Source: Paraburkholderia youngii (GTDB lineage Bacteria > Pseudomonadota > Gammaproteobacteria > Burkholderiales > Burkholderiaceae). Taken from it: DNA of 64,000 nt. The DNA lies in assembly GCF_013366925.1 (NCBI RefSeq), contig NZ_JAALDK010000001.1, forward strand, positions 3,713,165 to 3,777,164, in the 5' to 3' direction. Of this stretch, positions 1 through 8,782 are shown piece by piece. Under the pieces are notes generated by a model that saw only the letters and a list, made by a program, of their open reading frames with translations, was not told the origin of the DNA and did no database searches. Position 1 is the stretch's first letter; each line of letters starts with the position of its first letter. Both the position numbers and the translations under genes were made by a program.

Positions 1-185
1 CGTACTTCCGCAATGCGGTGCTGCTGCCCGGCGAGGCGATCACCAGTAATCCGTATCTGTCGCTCGCGAGCGGGCGGCCGTGCATCGCGGTGACACTGGC
101 CGTGCAATTGGCGAACGGGCGCTGTGTGATGGGGGTCGAGCTGGATTGGTCGGCGCGAGGCTTGCCCTGGCCGGCGGGGGAGTAG
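1..185 (+). CDS. Partial C-terminus of a PDC/Cache-like sensor protein
   Basis: The window opens inside a coding frame that is read from base 3 and ends at TAG 183-185, leaving about 60 residues. The segment contains YFRNAVL, TSNPYLSL, a hydrophobic VTLAV strand and GVELDW. This pattern resembles the end of periplasmic PDC/Cache sensor domains, in which an RPYF...PY(L/I)S block is followed by a G(V)xDxD/W strand. No effector domain follows, so this would be a protein ending in the sensor module or a short stand-alone sensor. The family assignment rests only on motif resemblance and the start lies outside the window. Confidence 0.5.
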   Translation, partial: YFRNAVLLPGEAITSNPYLSLASGRPCIAVTLAVQLANGRCVMGVELDWSARGLPWPAGE

Positions 186-242
186 GGGAAGGCCGCGAGC
201 GCGGATGGGGGGCGGCCCGCGGCTTTTGCGTCCGCTTTTGCG

Positions 243-1046
243 CTAATACCCGCCTTTGACCTGCGGTGCCATCGCCGCCGTGTTTTTGTACGACGCGGCG
301 AGGTCCGCGGCTGCGCGACTCAGCAAGCCGGTGTCCGTGCCGACCGCGACGAAGCTCGCGCCCGCTGCCAGATATTCAGCCGCCAGCGCGGGATCGGGTG
401 CGAGCACGCCCGCGGCCTTGCCAGCGCCGCGCACGGTATCGATGCCGCGGCGAATCGCGTCGCGCACGCGTGCGTCGCCCGGTTTGCCCAGCAATCCCAT
501 CGACGCGCTCAGGTCCGACGGCCCGAAAAACACGCCATCGACGCCATCCACGCGCGCGATCTCCGCGAGACTGTCGAGGCTCTGCACGGTTTCCGCCTGC
601 ACGATCACGCACAGTTCGTCGGCGGCGGTGTTCAGATAGTCGGGCACACGATTCCAGCGCGACGCGCGCGCGAGTGCGCTGCCGACGCCGCGAATGCCCA
701 GCGGCGGATAGCGCGTGGCCGCGACCGCATCGAGCGCCTGCGCGGCCGTGTCGATCATCGGCAGCAGCAGCGTTTGCGCGCCGATGTCGAGCAACTGCTT
801 GATCAGCGCGGCGTCGCTCTTCACCGGCCGCACGACCGGATGCGACGGATACGCGGCGACCGCCTGCAACTGCGACAGCGTGCTGCGTACGTCGTTCGGC
901 GCGTGCTCGTTGTCGATCAGCAGCCAGTCGAAACCGGCGGTGGCGAGCAGTTCGGTCACATAGGCGTCGGCGAGCGCGGCCCACAAGCCGAACTGCGGCC
1001 TGCCGTCAGCGAGTGCGCGTTTGAAGGGGTTGGTCGGCAAGGACAT
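243..1046 (-). CDS. hpaI: HpaI, 4-hydroxy-2-oxoheptanedioate (HHED) aldolase
   Basis: This class II pyruvate aldolase makes the last cut of the homoprotocatechuate meta pathway, splitting 4-hydroxy-2-oxoheptane-1,7-dioate into pyruvate and succinate semialdehyde in the cytoplasm. The 267 residues match the usual length. Expected active-site positions are visible: His48 in DNEHAPND, Arg73 in VVRPVK, and the metal ligands Glu152 (VQAETVQ) and Asp178 ([10 protein letters not shown]). It is the last gene of a seven-gene minus-strand operon and begins 10 nt after hpaH. Nothing is odd except a short C-terminal tail. HpaI-type aldolases act on several substrates, but the operon fixes the role. Confidence 0.93.
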   Translation of the reverse strand: MSLPTNPFKRALADGRPQFGLWAALADAYVTELLATAGFDWLLIDNEHAPNDVRSTLSQLQAVAAYPSHPVVRPVKSDAALIKQLLDIGAQTLLLPMIDTAAQALDAVAATRYPPLGIRGVGSALARASRWNRVPDYLNTAADELCVIVQAETVQSLDSLAEIARVDGVDGVFFGPSDLSASMGLLGKPGDARVRDAIRRGIDTVRGAGKAAGVLAPDPALAAEYLAAGASFVAVGTDTGLLSRAAADLAASYKNTAAMAPQVKGGY

Positions 1047-1056
1047 GTCGTTGCTC

Positions 1057-1860
1057 TCAGATGAAATTCAAACCGATGCCGCCCAGCGGGCCATAGTCGA
1101 CGTGGAACGTGTCGCCCGCGCGGGCCGGAATCGGGCTCGTGAATGAGCCGCTCAGGATGACGTCGCCCGCGTTCAATGATTCGTCGTACGGAGCAATCTT
1201 GTTGGCGAGCCACGCGACGCCGGTGGCCGGATGGTTGAGCACCGCCGCCGCGAGCCCGCTTTCCTCGACCGCGCCGTTCTTGTACAGCAGCGCGCCGACC
1301 CAGCGCAGGTCGACGTCGAGCGGACGCACGGGCCTGCCGCCGAGCACGACGCCCGCGTTGGCGGCGAAGTCGGAGATCGTGTCGTAGACCTTGCGCGGCG
1401 CGCGCGTTTCGCGATCGAACTGCTCGATGCGGGCGTCGATGATTTCGATGGCCGGCGTTACATAGGCGGTCGCGTCGAGCACATCGAACAGCGTGACGCG
1501 TGGCCCCTTCAACGGTTTGTTCAGCACGAACGCGAGTTCCACTTCGACGCGCGGCGCGATGAAACGATCCGCGCGAATGTCCTGGCCGCTGTCGATGAAC
1601 ATGCTGTCGAGCAGCGGCGCGTAGTCGGGTTCGTCGATCTGCGACGAGCGCTGCATCGCGCGCGACGTCAGGCCGATCTTCCTGCCCTTGATGACATGGC
1701 CTTCGGCGAGTTTCAGCTTGACCCACTCGCGTTGAATCGCGTAGCCGTCCTGTACGGTCATCTGCGGATACTGCGCGGAAAAATGGCGCAGCTGCGTGCG
1801 GGTCTTTTCCGCGTGATCGAGTTGCGCGGCGAGGTCGCGAAGGGTTTGTTCGTCTAGCAT
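1057..1860 (-). CDS. hpaH: HpaH, 2-oxo-hept-4-ene-1,7-dioate hydratase
   Basis: This member of the FAH/MhpD hydratase superfamily adds water to 2-oxohept-4-ene-1,7-dioate and so gives the HpaI substrate. The protein is 267 residues, the normal length. It carries the family blocks KGRKIGLTS (about 58-66), [10 protein letters not shown] (metal-binding Glu pair, about 105-114) and the C-terminal [10 protein letters not shown]. It lies 6 nt downstream of hpaF and 10 nt upstream of hpaI, which supports co-transcription and probably translational coupling. MhpD-type hydratases are close relatives, but the surrounding hpa genes make HpaH the clear choice. Confidence 0.93.
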   Translation of the reverse strand: MLDEQTLRDLAAQLDHAEKTRTQLRHFSAQYPQMTVQDGYAIQREWVKLKLAEGHVIKGRKIGLTSRAMQRSSQIDEPDYAPLLDSMFIDSGQDIRADRFIAPRVEVELAFVLNKPLKGPRVTLFDVLDATAYVTPAIEIIDARIEQFDRETRAPRKVYDTISDFAANAGVVLGGRPVRPLDVDLRWVGALLYKNGAVEESGLAAAVLNHPATGVAWLANKIAPYDESLNAGDVILSGSFTSPIPARAGDTFHVDYGPLGGIGLNFI

Positions 1861-1866
1861 GATGTG

Positions 1867-2265
1867 TCAGCCCTTGAGCCGCGCATGCAGATTGTTGTGT
1901 TTCCAGGTGCCCGCTTCGCTGAACTCGTTGATTTCGAGCGACAACGCGAGCCCCTGCCGTTCGAACTCAGTGGCGAAGCACTGCTTGATCAGCGCGAACA
2001 GCGCGTCGCCGGTCGCCTTCTTGACGGCCTCCGACCGACCCGCGCCGATCTTCAGGTTTGCGTGCAGGAACGCGGCGTCGGGACGCCCATCGGCGATGCA
2101 GTACTGTTCGCAGCGCAGCGCGCGCACGCGAACGCCGCCGAGAGGATAGACGCGCTCGCCGTTGTCGCGCTGCGCGTCGAGGCACTGCGCGAGGTCTTTG
2201 CAGAGTTCGCCGAGCTGTTGAGCATCCGCGAGGTTGGCGCTGTATTCGAGTGTCAAGTGAGGCAT
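1867..2265 (-). CDS. hpaF: HpaF, 5-carboxymethyl-2-hydroxymuconate delta-isomerase
   Basis: HpaF is a small tautomerase-superfamily enzyme that isomerises 5-carboxymethyl-2-hydroxymuconate to its oxo form. The chosen ATG at 2265 gives 132 residues starting MPHLTLEYSANL. The proline after the initiator is the catalytic base in this family. The start follows a GAGGA ribosome site, and a longer reading from 2430 would bury the catalytic proline, so it is rejected. The gene sits 19 nt after hpaD and 6 nt before hpaH. Length and N-terminal sequence agree well with enterobacterial HpaF. Confidence 0.92.
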   Translation of the reverse strand: MPHLTLEYSANLADAQQLGELCKDLAQCLDAQRDNGERVYPLGGVRVRALRCEQYCIADGRPDAAFLHANLKIGAGRSEAVKKATGDALFALIKQCFATEFERQGLALSLEINEFSEAGTWKHNNLHARLKG

Positions 2266-2284
2266 GGCGATTTCCTCGCGAGAG

Positions 2285-3148
2285 TCAGACGGGTAGCGGT
2301 TTGACCGGGAAAATCGCGTTGATCTGACCGGTGCCCGAACTGCCGAAATAAGGCGTGATGACTTCGACCTTGCCGTCGTAACGATCCCAGCCGAGCGCAC
2401 CGAGCAGCATCGCGGTATCGTGCATGCCACCTTCGCCCCAGCATTTCTCGTTGTAGAGCGGCAGCATGTCGCAGAAGGTCTTCCAGTCGCCGGCTTCCCA
2501 CATGCGCACCACGCTGCGATCCATCTGTTCGAGGAACGGGCTCCAGACTTTGTGCAAGAACTGATCGGCGGTGCCGTTGTTCGCGAAGTGATGCGACAGC
2601 GAGCCGCTCGCGAGAATGGCCACGGTACCGTCGTAGCGTTCTTCGATGGCCTTGCGCACCGCGAGGCCGAAGCGGGCGCTGGTTGCGAGGTCGTGCCACA
2701 TGCACCAGCCCGCCACCGACACCGTCTTGAAGTGCTGATCGCCGTTCATATAGCGCATCGGCACCAGCGTGCCGTATTCGAGTTCGAGCGTGGTCTCGCT
2801 GTGCGCGCGGCTTTTCACGCCCATTTCGTTGGCGACTTCCGCGATCAGCTCACCGAGCCCGACATTGCCCGGGTACGCGTATGGCATGTTCCTGATGAAA
2901 TGCGGCAGTTCGTTGCTCGTATACACGCCTTGGAATTTCGGCGCGCAATTGATGTGGTATTCGCTATTCACGAGCCAGTGCACGTCGAACACGACGATCG
3001 TATCGACGCCGAGTTCGCGACAGCGTCGGCCGATTTCGTGGTGTCCGTCGATCGCGGCCTGACGGCAACCCTTGTGCGGACCGTCGAGCTCGGATAAGTA
3101 CAACGACGGCACGTGTGTGACTTTTGCTGCCAGCGCGAGTTTGCCCAT
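2285..3148 (-). CDS. hpaD: HpaD, homoprotocatechuate 2,3-dioxygenase (class III extradiol)
   Basis: HpaD is the ring-cleaving enzyme. It opens 3,4-dihydroxyphenylacetate next to the hydroxyls to give 5-carboxymethyl-2-hydroxymuconate semialdehyde and uses Fe(II). The 287-residue frame from ATG 3148 shows the LigB-type fold signature: KVTHVPSLYL with His12 and VVFDVHWL with His57 as likely iron ligands, SGSLSHHFA with paired histidines, and a C-terminal PYFGSSGTGQ. A longer upstream extension to 3253 has low-complexity arginine-rich sequence and is not used. It begins 31 nt after hpaE and fits second-last-but-two in the operon. Confidence 0.93.
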   Translation of the reverse strand: MGKLALAAKVTHVPSLYLSELDGPHKGCRQAAIDGHHEIGRRCRELGVDTIVVFDVHWLVNSEYHINCAPKFQGVYTSNELPHFIRNMPYAYPGNVGLGELIAEVANEMGVKSRAHSETTLELEYGTLVPMRYMNGDQHFKTVSVAGWCMWHDLATSARFGLAVRKAIEERYDGTVAILASGSLSHHFANNGTADQFLHKVWSPFLEQMDRSVVRMWEAGDWKTFCDMLPLYNEKCWGEGGMHDTAMLLGALGWDRYDGKVEVITPYFGSSGTGQINAIFPVKPLPV

Positions 3149-3179
3149 CGCGGTCTCCCAGTTTTTTTCGATGTCGCGG

Positions 3180-4637
3180 TTAGACGCCCCAGCGCGGAAT
3201 ATGATGCGAGCCGAGCGACACACAGACGTTCTTCGGTTCGAGGAATACTTCATAGCTCCACGTGCCGCCTTCGCGGCCCACGCCCGACGCTTTCGTGCCG
3301 CCGAACGGCTGACGCAGATCGCGCACGTTCTGGCTGTTCACGAAGCACATGCCGGCTTCGACGGCGGCCGCCACGCGCAACGCGCGGCCCGTGTTCTCGG
3401 TCCAGATATAGCTCGACAGACCATACGAAATATCGTTGGCGAGACGGATCGCCTCGGCTTCATCGTCGAACGGAATCAGGCATGCGACCGGTCCGAAGAT
3501 CTCTTCCTGCGCGATGCGCATGCGGTTGTCGACGCCGACGAACACGGTCGGCGTGACGAAGTTGCCGTGACGCAAGGCGTCGGGCAACTCGGGCGTATCG
3601 AGGCCGCCGCACGCGAGCGTCGCGCCTTCCTTCGGGCCGAGTTCGATATAGCTGCGTACCTTCGCGAGATGCCCCTGGCTGATCATCGGGCCGACGATCG
3701 TGCTGTCCGCGAGCGGATCGCCGACCGTCAGACGCTTCGCGCGCTCGATGAAGCGCTCGGCGAAGCGCGCGTAAATGGAGCGCTGCACGAGAATGCGCGA
3801 GCCCGCGGTGCAGCGCTCGCCATTGTTCGAGAAGATCATGAACACCGCGGCATCGAGCGCGCGTTCGAAGTCGGCATCGTCGAAGATCACGAACGGCGAC
3901 TTGCCGCCAAGCTCCATCGAGAACTTCTTCAGGCCCGCGGCTTGCACGATGCGATTGCCGGTCGCGGTCGATCCGGTGAACGATACCGCGTGCACGTCGC
4001 GATGCGCGACGAGCGGTTCGCCCGCTTCCTTGCCGTAGCCGTGCACGACGTTCAGCACGCCCGCCGGAATGCCCGCTTCGAGCGCGAGCTTGCCGAGCAT
4101 CGACGCGGTCAGCGGCGACAGTTCGCTCATCTTCAGCACGGCGGTGTTGCCGAACGCGAGGCAGGGCGCGACCTTCCAGGTTGCCGTCATGAACGGCACG
4201 TTCCACGGCGAGATCAGCGCGCACACCCCGACCGGATGAAACAGCGTGTAGTTCAGATGCGAGTCGGTCGGGTACGTGTGGCCGTCGACGCGCGTGCACA
4301 TCTCGGCGAAATAGCTGAAGTTGTCGGCCGCGCGCGGCACCAGTTGCTTGCGCGTCTGCGAGATCGTCTGACCGGTGTCTTTCGTTTCGGTCTCCGAGAT
4401 TTCCGGTACGTGCTTCGTGATCAGCTCGCCGAGTCTGCGGATCAGCTTCGCGCGATCCGCAGCGGGTTTCGCGGCCCAGGCGGGGAACGCGCCTCTGGCC
4501 GCTTGCACGGCCGCATCGACTTCTTTCGCACCGCCGCGCGCGACTTCGGCGAGCACTTCCTGCGTGGCTGGATTGACGGTTTCGAAGTAGTCACTCGAGG
4601 TGCACATCTCGCCGTTGATCAGATGGTCGATCGGCAT
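3180..4637 (-). CDS. hpaE: HpaE, 5-carboxymethyl-2-hydroxymuconate semialdehyde dehydrogenase
   Basis: HpaE is an NAD-dependent aldehyde dehydrogenase that oxidises the ring-cleavage semialdehyde to 5-carboxymethyl-2-hydroxymuconate. From ATG 4637 it is 485 residues, the normal ALDH length. Catalytic features are present: SPWN with Asn145, MELGGKSP with Glu242 and NNGERCTAGSR with nucleophile Cys276. The N-terminal MPIDHLINGE block matches HpaE proteins, and the 40-residue upstream extension is rejected. It starts 40 nt after hpaG2 and 31 nt precede hpaD. Confidence 0.94.
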   Translation of the reverse strand: MPIDHLINGEMCTSSDYFETVNPATQEVLAEVARGGAKEVDAAVQAARGAFPAWAAKPAADRAKLIRRLGELITKHVPEISETETKDTGQTISQTRKQLVPRAADNFSYFAEMCTRVDGHTYPTDSHLNYTLFHPVGVCALISPWNVPFMTATWKVAPCLAFGNTAVLKMSELSPLTASMLGKLALEAGIPAGVLNVVHGYGKEAGEPLVAHRDVHAVSFTGSTATGNRIVQAAGLKKFSMELGGKSPFVIFDDADFERALDAAVFMIFSNNGERCTAGSRILVQRSIYARFAERFIERAKRLTVGDPLADSTIVGPMISQGHLAKVRSYIELGPKEGATLACGGLDTPELPDALRHGNFVTPTVFVGVDNRMRIAQEEIFGPVACLIPFDDEAEAIRLANDISYGLSSYIWTENTGRALRVAAAVEAGMCFVNSQNVRDLRQPFGGTKASGVGREGGTWSYEVFLEPKNVCVSLGSHHIPRWGV

Positions 4638-4677
4638 TGCCTTGTCCTTTTGCTGTTCGCTGGGTTTTTGCTGTCCA

Positions 4678-5436
4678 TCAGGCGCGGCCGAAGTCCGCGT
4701 CCGATGCGATCGTGTTGACCAGGCGGCCGAGGCCGTCGATCTCGCAGACGACTTCATCGCCCGCGTTGACGTTGACGATGCCTTCGGGCGTGCCGGTCAG
4801 GATCACGTCGCCGGGCGCGAGCGTCATGAAGCCGCTCAGGTATTCGATCAGCGCGGGGATGTCGGTAACGAGATCGCGCGTATTGCCGCACTGCTGACGC
4901 GTGCCGTTGACGAACGTGCGCAGCTCGAGCTGCGTGACGTCGGCGATGTCGGCGGCGTCGACGAACCAGGGGCCGAGCACCGTGCCGCCGTCGCGATTCT
5001 TCACGCGCAGATTCGGGCGATAGTAGTTTTCGAGGTAGTCGCGAATCGCGTAGTCGTTCGCGATCATGTAGCCGGCCACGTGCTGCATCGCGTCTTCACG
5101 CGCGACGTTTTGCGCGGTTCGCCCGATCACGACCGCGAGCTCGCACTCGTAGTGCATGAACGTGACGTCGGCAGGGCGGCGCGTAACGCCGCGATGGCCG
5201 AGTACCGTGCCCGGTCCCTTTAGAAATACCAGCGGCTCTTCCTGCTTGCTGAACTGCAGTTCCTTCGCGTGCTCGGCGTAGTTCAGGCCGAGCGCGAAGA
5301 TAGTGCCGACTTCGATCGGCGCGAGCCAGACCACTTCGTCCTCGCGACACACGCGGCCGTCGGCGAGACGGACACCCTGCGCGTGCGGATACGCTTCGTG
5401 AATCGCTCCCGCATAGGCAACGCGGCCGCGCATCAT
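4678..5436 (-). CDS. hpaG2: HpaG C-terminal-type subunit (HHDD isomerase / OPET decarboxylase)
   Basis: This FAH-family enzyme corresponds to the second half of the fused E. coli HpaG and performs isomerisation of 2-hydroxyhepta-2,4-diene-1,7-dioate. The 252-residue protein has IFALGLNYAEHAKEL, FLKGPGTVLGH, the acidic metal-binding block HYECELAVVIGR and LAPGDVILTGTPEG. The start is set at ATG 5436. It overlaps the hpaG1 stop by four bases (ATGA) and lies 6 nt behind a GGAGG site, a clear case of translational coupling. An adjacent in-frame ATG at 5433 is the alternative. Confidence 0.9.
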   Translation of the reverse strand: MMRGRVAYAGAIHEAYPHAQGVRLADGRVCREDEVVWLAPIEVGTIFALGLNYAEHAKELQFSKQEEPLVFLKGPGTVLGHRGVTRRPADVTFMHYECELAVVIGRTAQNVAREDAMQHVAGYMIANDYAIRDYLENYYRPNLRVKNRDGGTVLGPWFVDAADIADVTQLELRTFVNGTRQQCGNTRDLVTDIPALIEYLSGFMTLAPGDVILTGTPEGIVNVNAGDEVVCEIDGLGRLVNTIASDADFGRA

Positions 5437-6206
5437 GATTGTCCTCCGGGGTGTTGAGCGACGCCCACGAACGAGACGGTCAAGGGCGGCAGCGTACCGA
5501 TCGACAGCGTGGCGGTATCGCCGACATGCGCGACCGGCGAGCCGTGCCGCACGCCGAGCGTGAGCACGTCGCCCGCGTTCAGCGTCATGAAGTCGGTGAC
5601 GTCGGCGAGTAATTGCGCGACGTTGCGCACCGACGATGCGGTGCTCGCCATAAACGGTTCGCCACCGTTCAGGGAGACAGCGATGTCGAGCCGATCCGGC
5701 GCGGCGACATGGCGCGCGGCGACGAGCGCGGGTCCGATCACGCAGAACCGGTCGCGTGCGCGCAGCCGTACGTTCGGGCGATACACGTTGGCATGCGGCA
5801 CGCTCAGATCCCCGACCAGCGTATAGCCAGCGATATAGTCCGCCGCGCACTCGACGCCGGCACGCGTCGCGGTGCGACCGATCACGATGCCGAGCGACGC
5901 GCCGACCTCGACGCCGAGCGTGTCATCCGGCACGACCACGCGCGCCCGATGCCCGGCCAGCGTATTGCGCGGCTTCAGATACAGAACCGGCGCTTTCGGC
6001 GGCGCCTTGTATGGTGCCGCATGCATTGCGTCGCCCAGCGCGTTCAAGGCGGCGCGATCGTTAAGCAGGACTCCATACACGGCGCCGCTGACCGGCGCGC
6101 GACACGCGACTCCCCGCGCGAGCAACGCGGCCGCGGTGTGCGCGTCCACGTCGCGAGGCAGCGCGTCGCCTTCGGGATGCAATAGATGATCGGCAAGGGC
6201 AAACAT
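5433..6206 (-). CDS. hpaG1: HpaG N-terminal-type subunit (5-oxopent-3-ene-1,2,5-tricarboxylate decarboxylase)
   Basis: This is the first gene of the hpa operon. It is a 257-residue FAH-family protein equivalent to the first half of E. coli HpaG, which decarboxylates 5-oxopent-3-ene-1,2,5-tricarboxylate. Family blocks include VLYLKPRNTLAGH, GVEVGASLGIVIGRTA with the metal-site Glu, and LNAGDVLTLGVRHGSP. The last replaces the LTGTPEG loop of the isomerase half, as usual in the G1 subunit. Split G1/G2 genes are common in beta-proteobacteria. The 159-bp gap to hpaR holds the putative HpaR operator. Confidence 0.88.
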   Translation of the reverse strand: MFALADHLLHPEGDALPRDVDAHTAAALLARGVACRAPVSGAVYGVLLNDRAALNALGDAMHAAPYKAPPKAPVLYLKPRNTLAGHRARVVVPDDTLGVEVGASLGIVIGRTATRAGVECAADYIAGYTLVGDLSVPHANVYRPNVRLRARDRFCVIGPALVAARHVAAPDRLDIAVSLNGGEPFMASTASSVRNVAQLLADVTDFMTLNAGDVLTLGVRHGSPVAHVGDTATLSIGTLPPLTVSFVGVAQHPGGQS

Positions 6207-6253
6207 AAGTGCGCAGCCTCGTGACGAAATTTCAGCGAAAGTTCGGCGAAAAC

Positions 6254-6298
6254 ACTAAGATGTTAGTAGTATCCGGCTTGATATGATTGACGGTCAAT
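6254..6298. promoter_or_regulatory. Putative HpaR operator region between hpaG1 and hpaR
   Basis: Two dyads lie in the divergent intergenic region. ACTAA-GATG-TTAGT (6254-6267) is a perfect 5-bp inverted repeat. ATTGAC-G-GTCAAT (6286-6298) is a perfect 6-bp inverted repeat with one central base, the typical layout of a MarR-family site. HpaR-type regulators are known to repress the divergent meta-pathway operon and to be released by the aromatic substrate. Assigning these dyads to HpaR is inference from position and symmetry. Confidence 0.6.
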
Positions 6299-6365
6299 AG
6301 GCTGTCGGTTGATTGCGGGTTTTCCCGTAAGCTTCGACAGCTTTTCTTTCCGATTCCTTGCCAAC

Positions 6366-6815
6366 ATGTCCGCTGCGTCCACCCGAGTTTTGCACCGCAA
6401 CCTGCCGATGCTGTTGTTACGCGCTCGCGAAAAAATGATGGAGCGTTTTCGTCCGTTGATCACCGCGCACGGACTCACCGAGCAGCAATGGCGAGTGATT
6501 CGTGCGCTCAACGAGCACGGCCCGATGGAGCCGCGCCAGATCTCCGACATCTGCACGATTTCGAGCCCGAGCATGGCCGGCGTGCTCGCGCGCATGGAGA
6601 GCATGGAGCTCGTGACGAAGGAACGTTTCGCGGAGGATCAGCGACGCGTACTCGTGTCGCTGACCGATACGAGCGTCAAACTGGTGCGGGTGATTTCGAA
6701 GGATCTCGAGGCGCACTATCGCGAACTCGAGCGCAAGGTGGGACCGGAGATCGTCGAGCGCGTGTATCGCGCGGTCGACGATTTGCTGGCGGGGTTGTCG
6801 GAAGAGGATGAGTGA
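6366..6815 (+). CDS. hpaR: HpaR, MarR-family repressor of the homoprotocatechuate operon
   Basis: This is a 149-residue MarR-family regulator transcribed divergently from the hpa operon. The central winged helix is recognisable: LTEQQWRVIRALNEHGPM (about 35-52), the recognition-helix segment TISSPSMAGVLARME and the wing sequence EDQRRVLVSLTDTS. The start ATG 6366 gives MSAASTRVLHRNLPMLL and the same length as enterobacterial HpaR. A 19-residue upstream extension from 6309 is hydrophobic and unlike the family. It presumably binds the palindromes just upstream and autoregulates. Confidence 0.9.
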   Translation: MSAASTRVLHRNLPMLLLRAREKMMERFRPLITAHGLTEQQWRVIRALNEHGPMEPRQISDICTISSPSMAGVLARMESMELVTKERFAEDQRRVLVSLTDTSVKLVRVISKDLEAHYRELERKVGPEIVERVYRAVDDLLAGLSEEDE

Positions 6816-6824
6816 CGCGGCGGC

Positions 6825-7973
6825 TTACCAGCCGTAAAACCTCTGCCACGCGACGCTGCTGCCGTCCGGTGCGACCGCGTGATATTCGGGAAACTGTGCG
6901 CCGGTCGCGCACGCGTGGTTTGGCATGATGCGCAGTTTCATACCGATCGGAAAGCGCTGCGCGATGTCGTCGCTCTGTGCATCGGCGTGCGGATCGGCCT
7001 GAGCCGCCGCAAGAATCCCGTGCTCCTGGTTGGCGCCGCTCACGACATAGCCCGGCAGCAACGTGCCATTGAGCAAACACGGCTGCCCATAGCCGAAATC
7101 GTGCGACTGCCGCGAGGTGCCGCGATCGCGGCTTAGCGCCATCCAGCCCGCGTCGAGAATCGCCCAGCCTTTGTCTTCCTGATGACCGATCACGGTCGTG
7201 AGTACGCTGAGCGCGATGTCATCGAGCGTGCAAACGCCCACGTTGTGCATGACCAGATCGAACAGCACGTAGACGCCGGCCCGCACCTCGGTGACGCCTT
7301 CGAGATTGCGTGCGGCGAGCGCGGTCGGCGTCGAACCGACGCTGACCGCCGGACACGCGATGCCCGCTTCGCGCAGCCGCTCGGCGGCGCGCACGCAGCC
7401 GGCGCGTTCCTGCTCCGCGAGCGCGGCGAGCGCTTCACGCGTATTCAACTCATAGCTCGAACCCGCATGGGTCATCACTCCGCCGACTTTCACACCGTTC
7501 TCGTGCAGAATCCGCCCGACGTCGAGCAGCGTCTGCTGTTCAGGCTGGATTCCGGAGCGATGGCCGTCCGTATCGACCTCGATCCAGACCTCGAACGTTT
7601 CGCCGTGCTGGTCGCCGAACCCGGCAATCGCCGCGGCGGCGGTCGGGTTGTCGACCACCAGCTTCAGATCGCAGCCCTGACGACGCAGCGCGAGCGCGCG
7701 CGGCAACTTCGACGGAACCATGCTGACGGCGTACAGGATGTCGTCGACGCCGGCCGCGAAGAACGCTTCCGCTTCCTTCAGCGTCGAAACCGTGATGCCG
7801 CGCGCGCCGGCGGCGATCTGCGCGCGCACGACGTCGATGCACTTGGTGGTCTTCACATGCGGCCGGAACGCGACGCCGAGCGCATTCATCCGCCCTTGCA
7901 TCCGAGCGATGTTCTTCTGCATCCGCGCGACGTCGATCAACGCGGCCGGGGTTTCTATCTGTTCGAGTTTCAT
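6825..7973 (-). CDS. D-threonine aldolase / D-serine dehydratase-like PLP enzyme
   Basis: This 382-residue fold-type III PLP enzyme has an alanine-racemase-like N-terminal barrel followed by a beta domain. The PLP lysine is Lys41 in FRPHVKTTKC. A C-terminal metal pair is seen in MPNHACAT (His353, Cys355), the layout of D-threonine aldolases and eukaryote-type D-serine dehydratases, which need a divalent metal. It starts at ATG 7973, 34 nt after the stop of a HAD hydrolase gene, so the two are probably co-transcribed. Substrate cannot be told from sequence; D-threonine, D-serine or D-threo-3-hydroxyaspartate are candidates. Confidence 0.8.
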   Translation of the reverse strand: MKLEQIETPAALIDVARMQKNIARMQGRMNALGVAFRPHVKTTKCIDVVRAQIAAGARGITVSTLKEAEAFFAAGVDDILYAVSMVPSKLPRALALRRQGCDLKLVVDNPTAAAAIAGFGDQHGETFEVWIEVDTDGHRSGIQPEQQTLLDVGRILHENGVKVGGVMTHAGSSYELNTREALAALAEQERAGCVRAAERLREAGIACPAVSVGSTPTALAARNLEGVTEVRAGVYVLFDLVMHNVGVCTLDDIALSVLTTVIGHQEDKGWAILDAGWMALSRDRGTSRQSHDFGYGQPCLLNGTLLPGYVVSGANQEHGILAAAQADPHADAQSDDIAQRFPIGMKLRIMPNHACATGAQFPEYHAVAPDGSSVAWQRFYGW

Positions 7974-8007
7974 GTTTGCACCTGAGGAACGAGGTGAGGT
8001 TCCAGGG

Positions 8008-8682
8008 TCAATGACGACGATCGCGGCCAAAGCTTGCGAGCCACGGCACGAGCCCGTCGAGCGATGCCGCTTCGACCTCGGGCGCTTGCGCACCCGCAAC
8101 GAGCGGCAGGCCGACGTGGTTGTGCCAGTAGGTCCGCAGACCCACGGCCGCGGTGCCGAACATGTCGTAGCTCGACCCGGCGACGAAGGCGGCGCGCCGC
8201 GGTTCGACGCCGAGCTCGTCGAGCGCGAGGCGGTACGGGAACGGGTCCGGCTTGTAGACGCCGGCTTCCTCGGCGGTCACGATCGCGTCCCACCGCACAG
8301 GCAACAGCGCGGCCGCCTGCAAGCCGAGCCGCGTCGAGCAGTTGGTGACGACCGCGAGCTTGCAGTGCGGCGCGAGCGCGCGCAATGCATCGAGCGCGCC
8401 AGGCCACGGCTTCAGGTTCAGCCAGTCCGTTTCGAGCGCGTTCGCGGCCGCCTCGGACAAACCGACTTGCGAGGCGGCCTCCCGCACCAGTTGTTCGTAG
8501 GGAACGTACCGGCCGCAGCCGTACGTCAGCCGCAGATAGGCGGCACGCCATGCGCGGCCCGCTTCGTCGGAGCCTGCCGCGCGGTTCCACGAGGTCCACG
8601 AGTCGAGCAGGGCGGTGAGCAGGTCGAACAGCACCGCGTCGGGGTAGGCGGGGGTGTCGGTGGCGTGGGCGGCAGCAGTCAT
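8008..8682 (-). CDS. HAD-superfamily hydrolase, 2-haloacid-dehalogenase-like
   Basis: This 224-residue HAD hydrolase has motif I in VLFDLLTALLD (nucleophile Asp20), motif II in AVVTNCS, the motif III lysine in AGVYKPDPFPY and motif IV in FVAGSSYDMFG. The architecture and length resemble type II L-2-haloacid dehalogenases and phosphoglycolate-phosphatase-like enzymes. The second Asp position of the usual DxD or DxYGT is a leucine pair here, which argues against a phosphatase needing the acid/base Asp. It lies upstream of the D-threonine-aldolase-like gene with 34 nt between. True substrate is unknown. Confidence 0.75.
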   Translation of the reverse strand: MTAAAHATDTPAYPDAVLFDLLTALLDSWTSWNRAAGSDEAGRAWRAAYLRLTYGCGRYVPYEQLVREAASQVGLSEAAANALETDWLNLKPWPGALDALRALAPHCKLAVVTNCSTRLGLQAAALLPVRWDAIVTAEEAGVYKPDPFPYRLALDELGVEPRRAAFVAGSSYDMFGTAAVGLRTYWHNHVGLPLVAGAQAPEVEAASLDGLVPWLASFGRDRRH

Positions 8683-8782
8683 GATTGCATGTGGGCCGGC
8701 TGTTGAGGATGAGTCGATTATAGGTTTTTCGACAGGTCGTCAGCGTTCAGATGGCATGACTCTTAGATTCAGACGAACTGAA

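Noticed and set aside
3072..4718. 548-codon open frame on the plus strand
   Set aside because: It lies antisense to hpaD/hpaE, is rich in Arg, His and Ala and has no domain. It is the usual shadow of a GC-rich gene.
7720..8706. 328-codon open frame on the plus strand
   Set aside because: It is antisense to the D-threonine aldolase-like and HAD genes and has no recognisable family.
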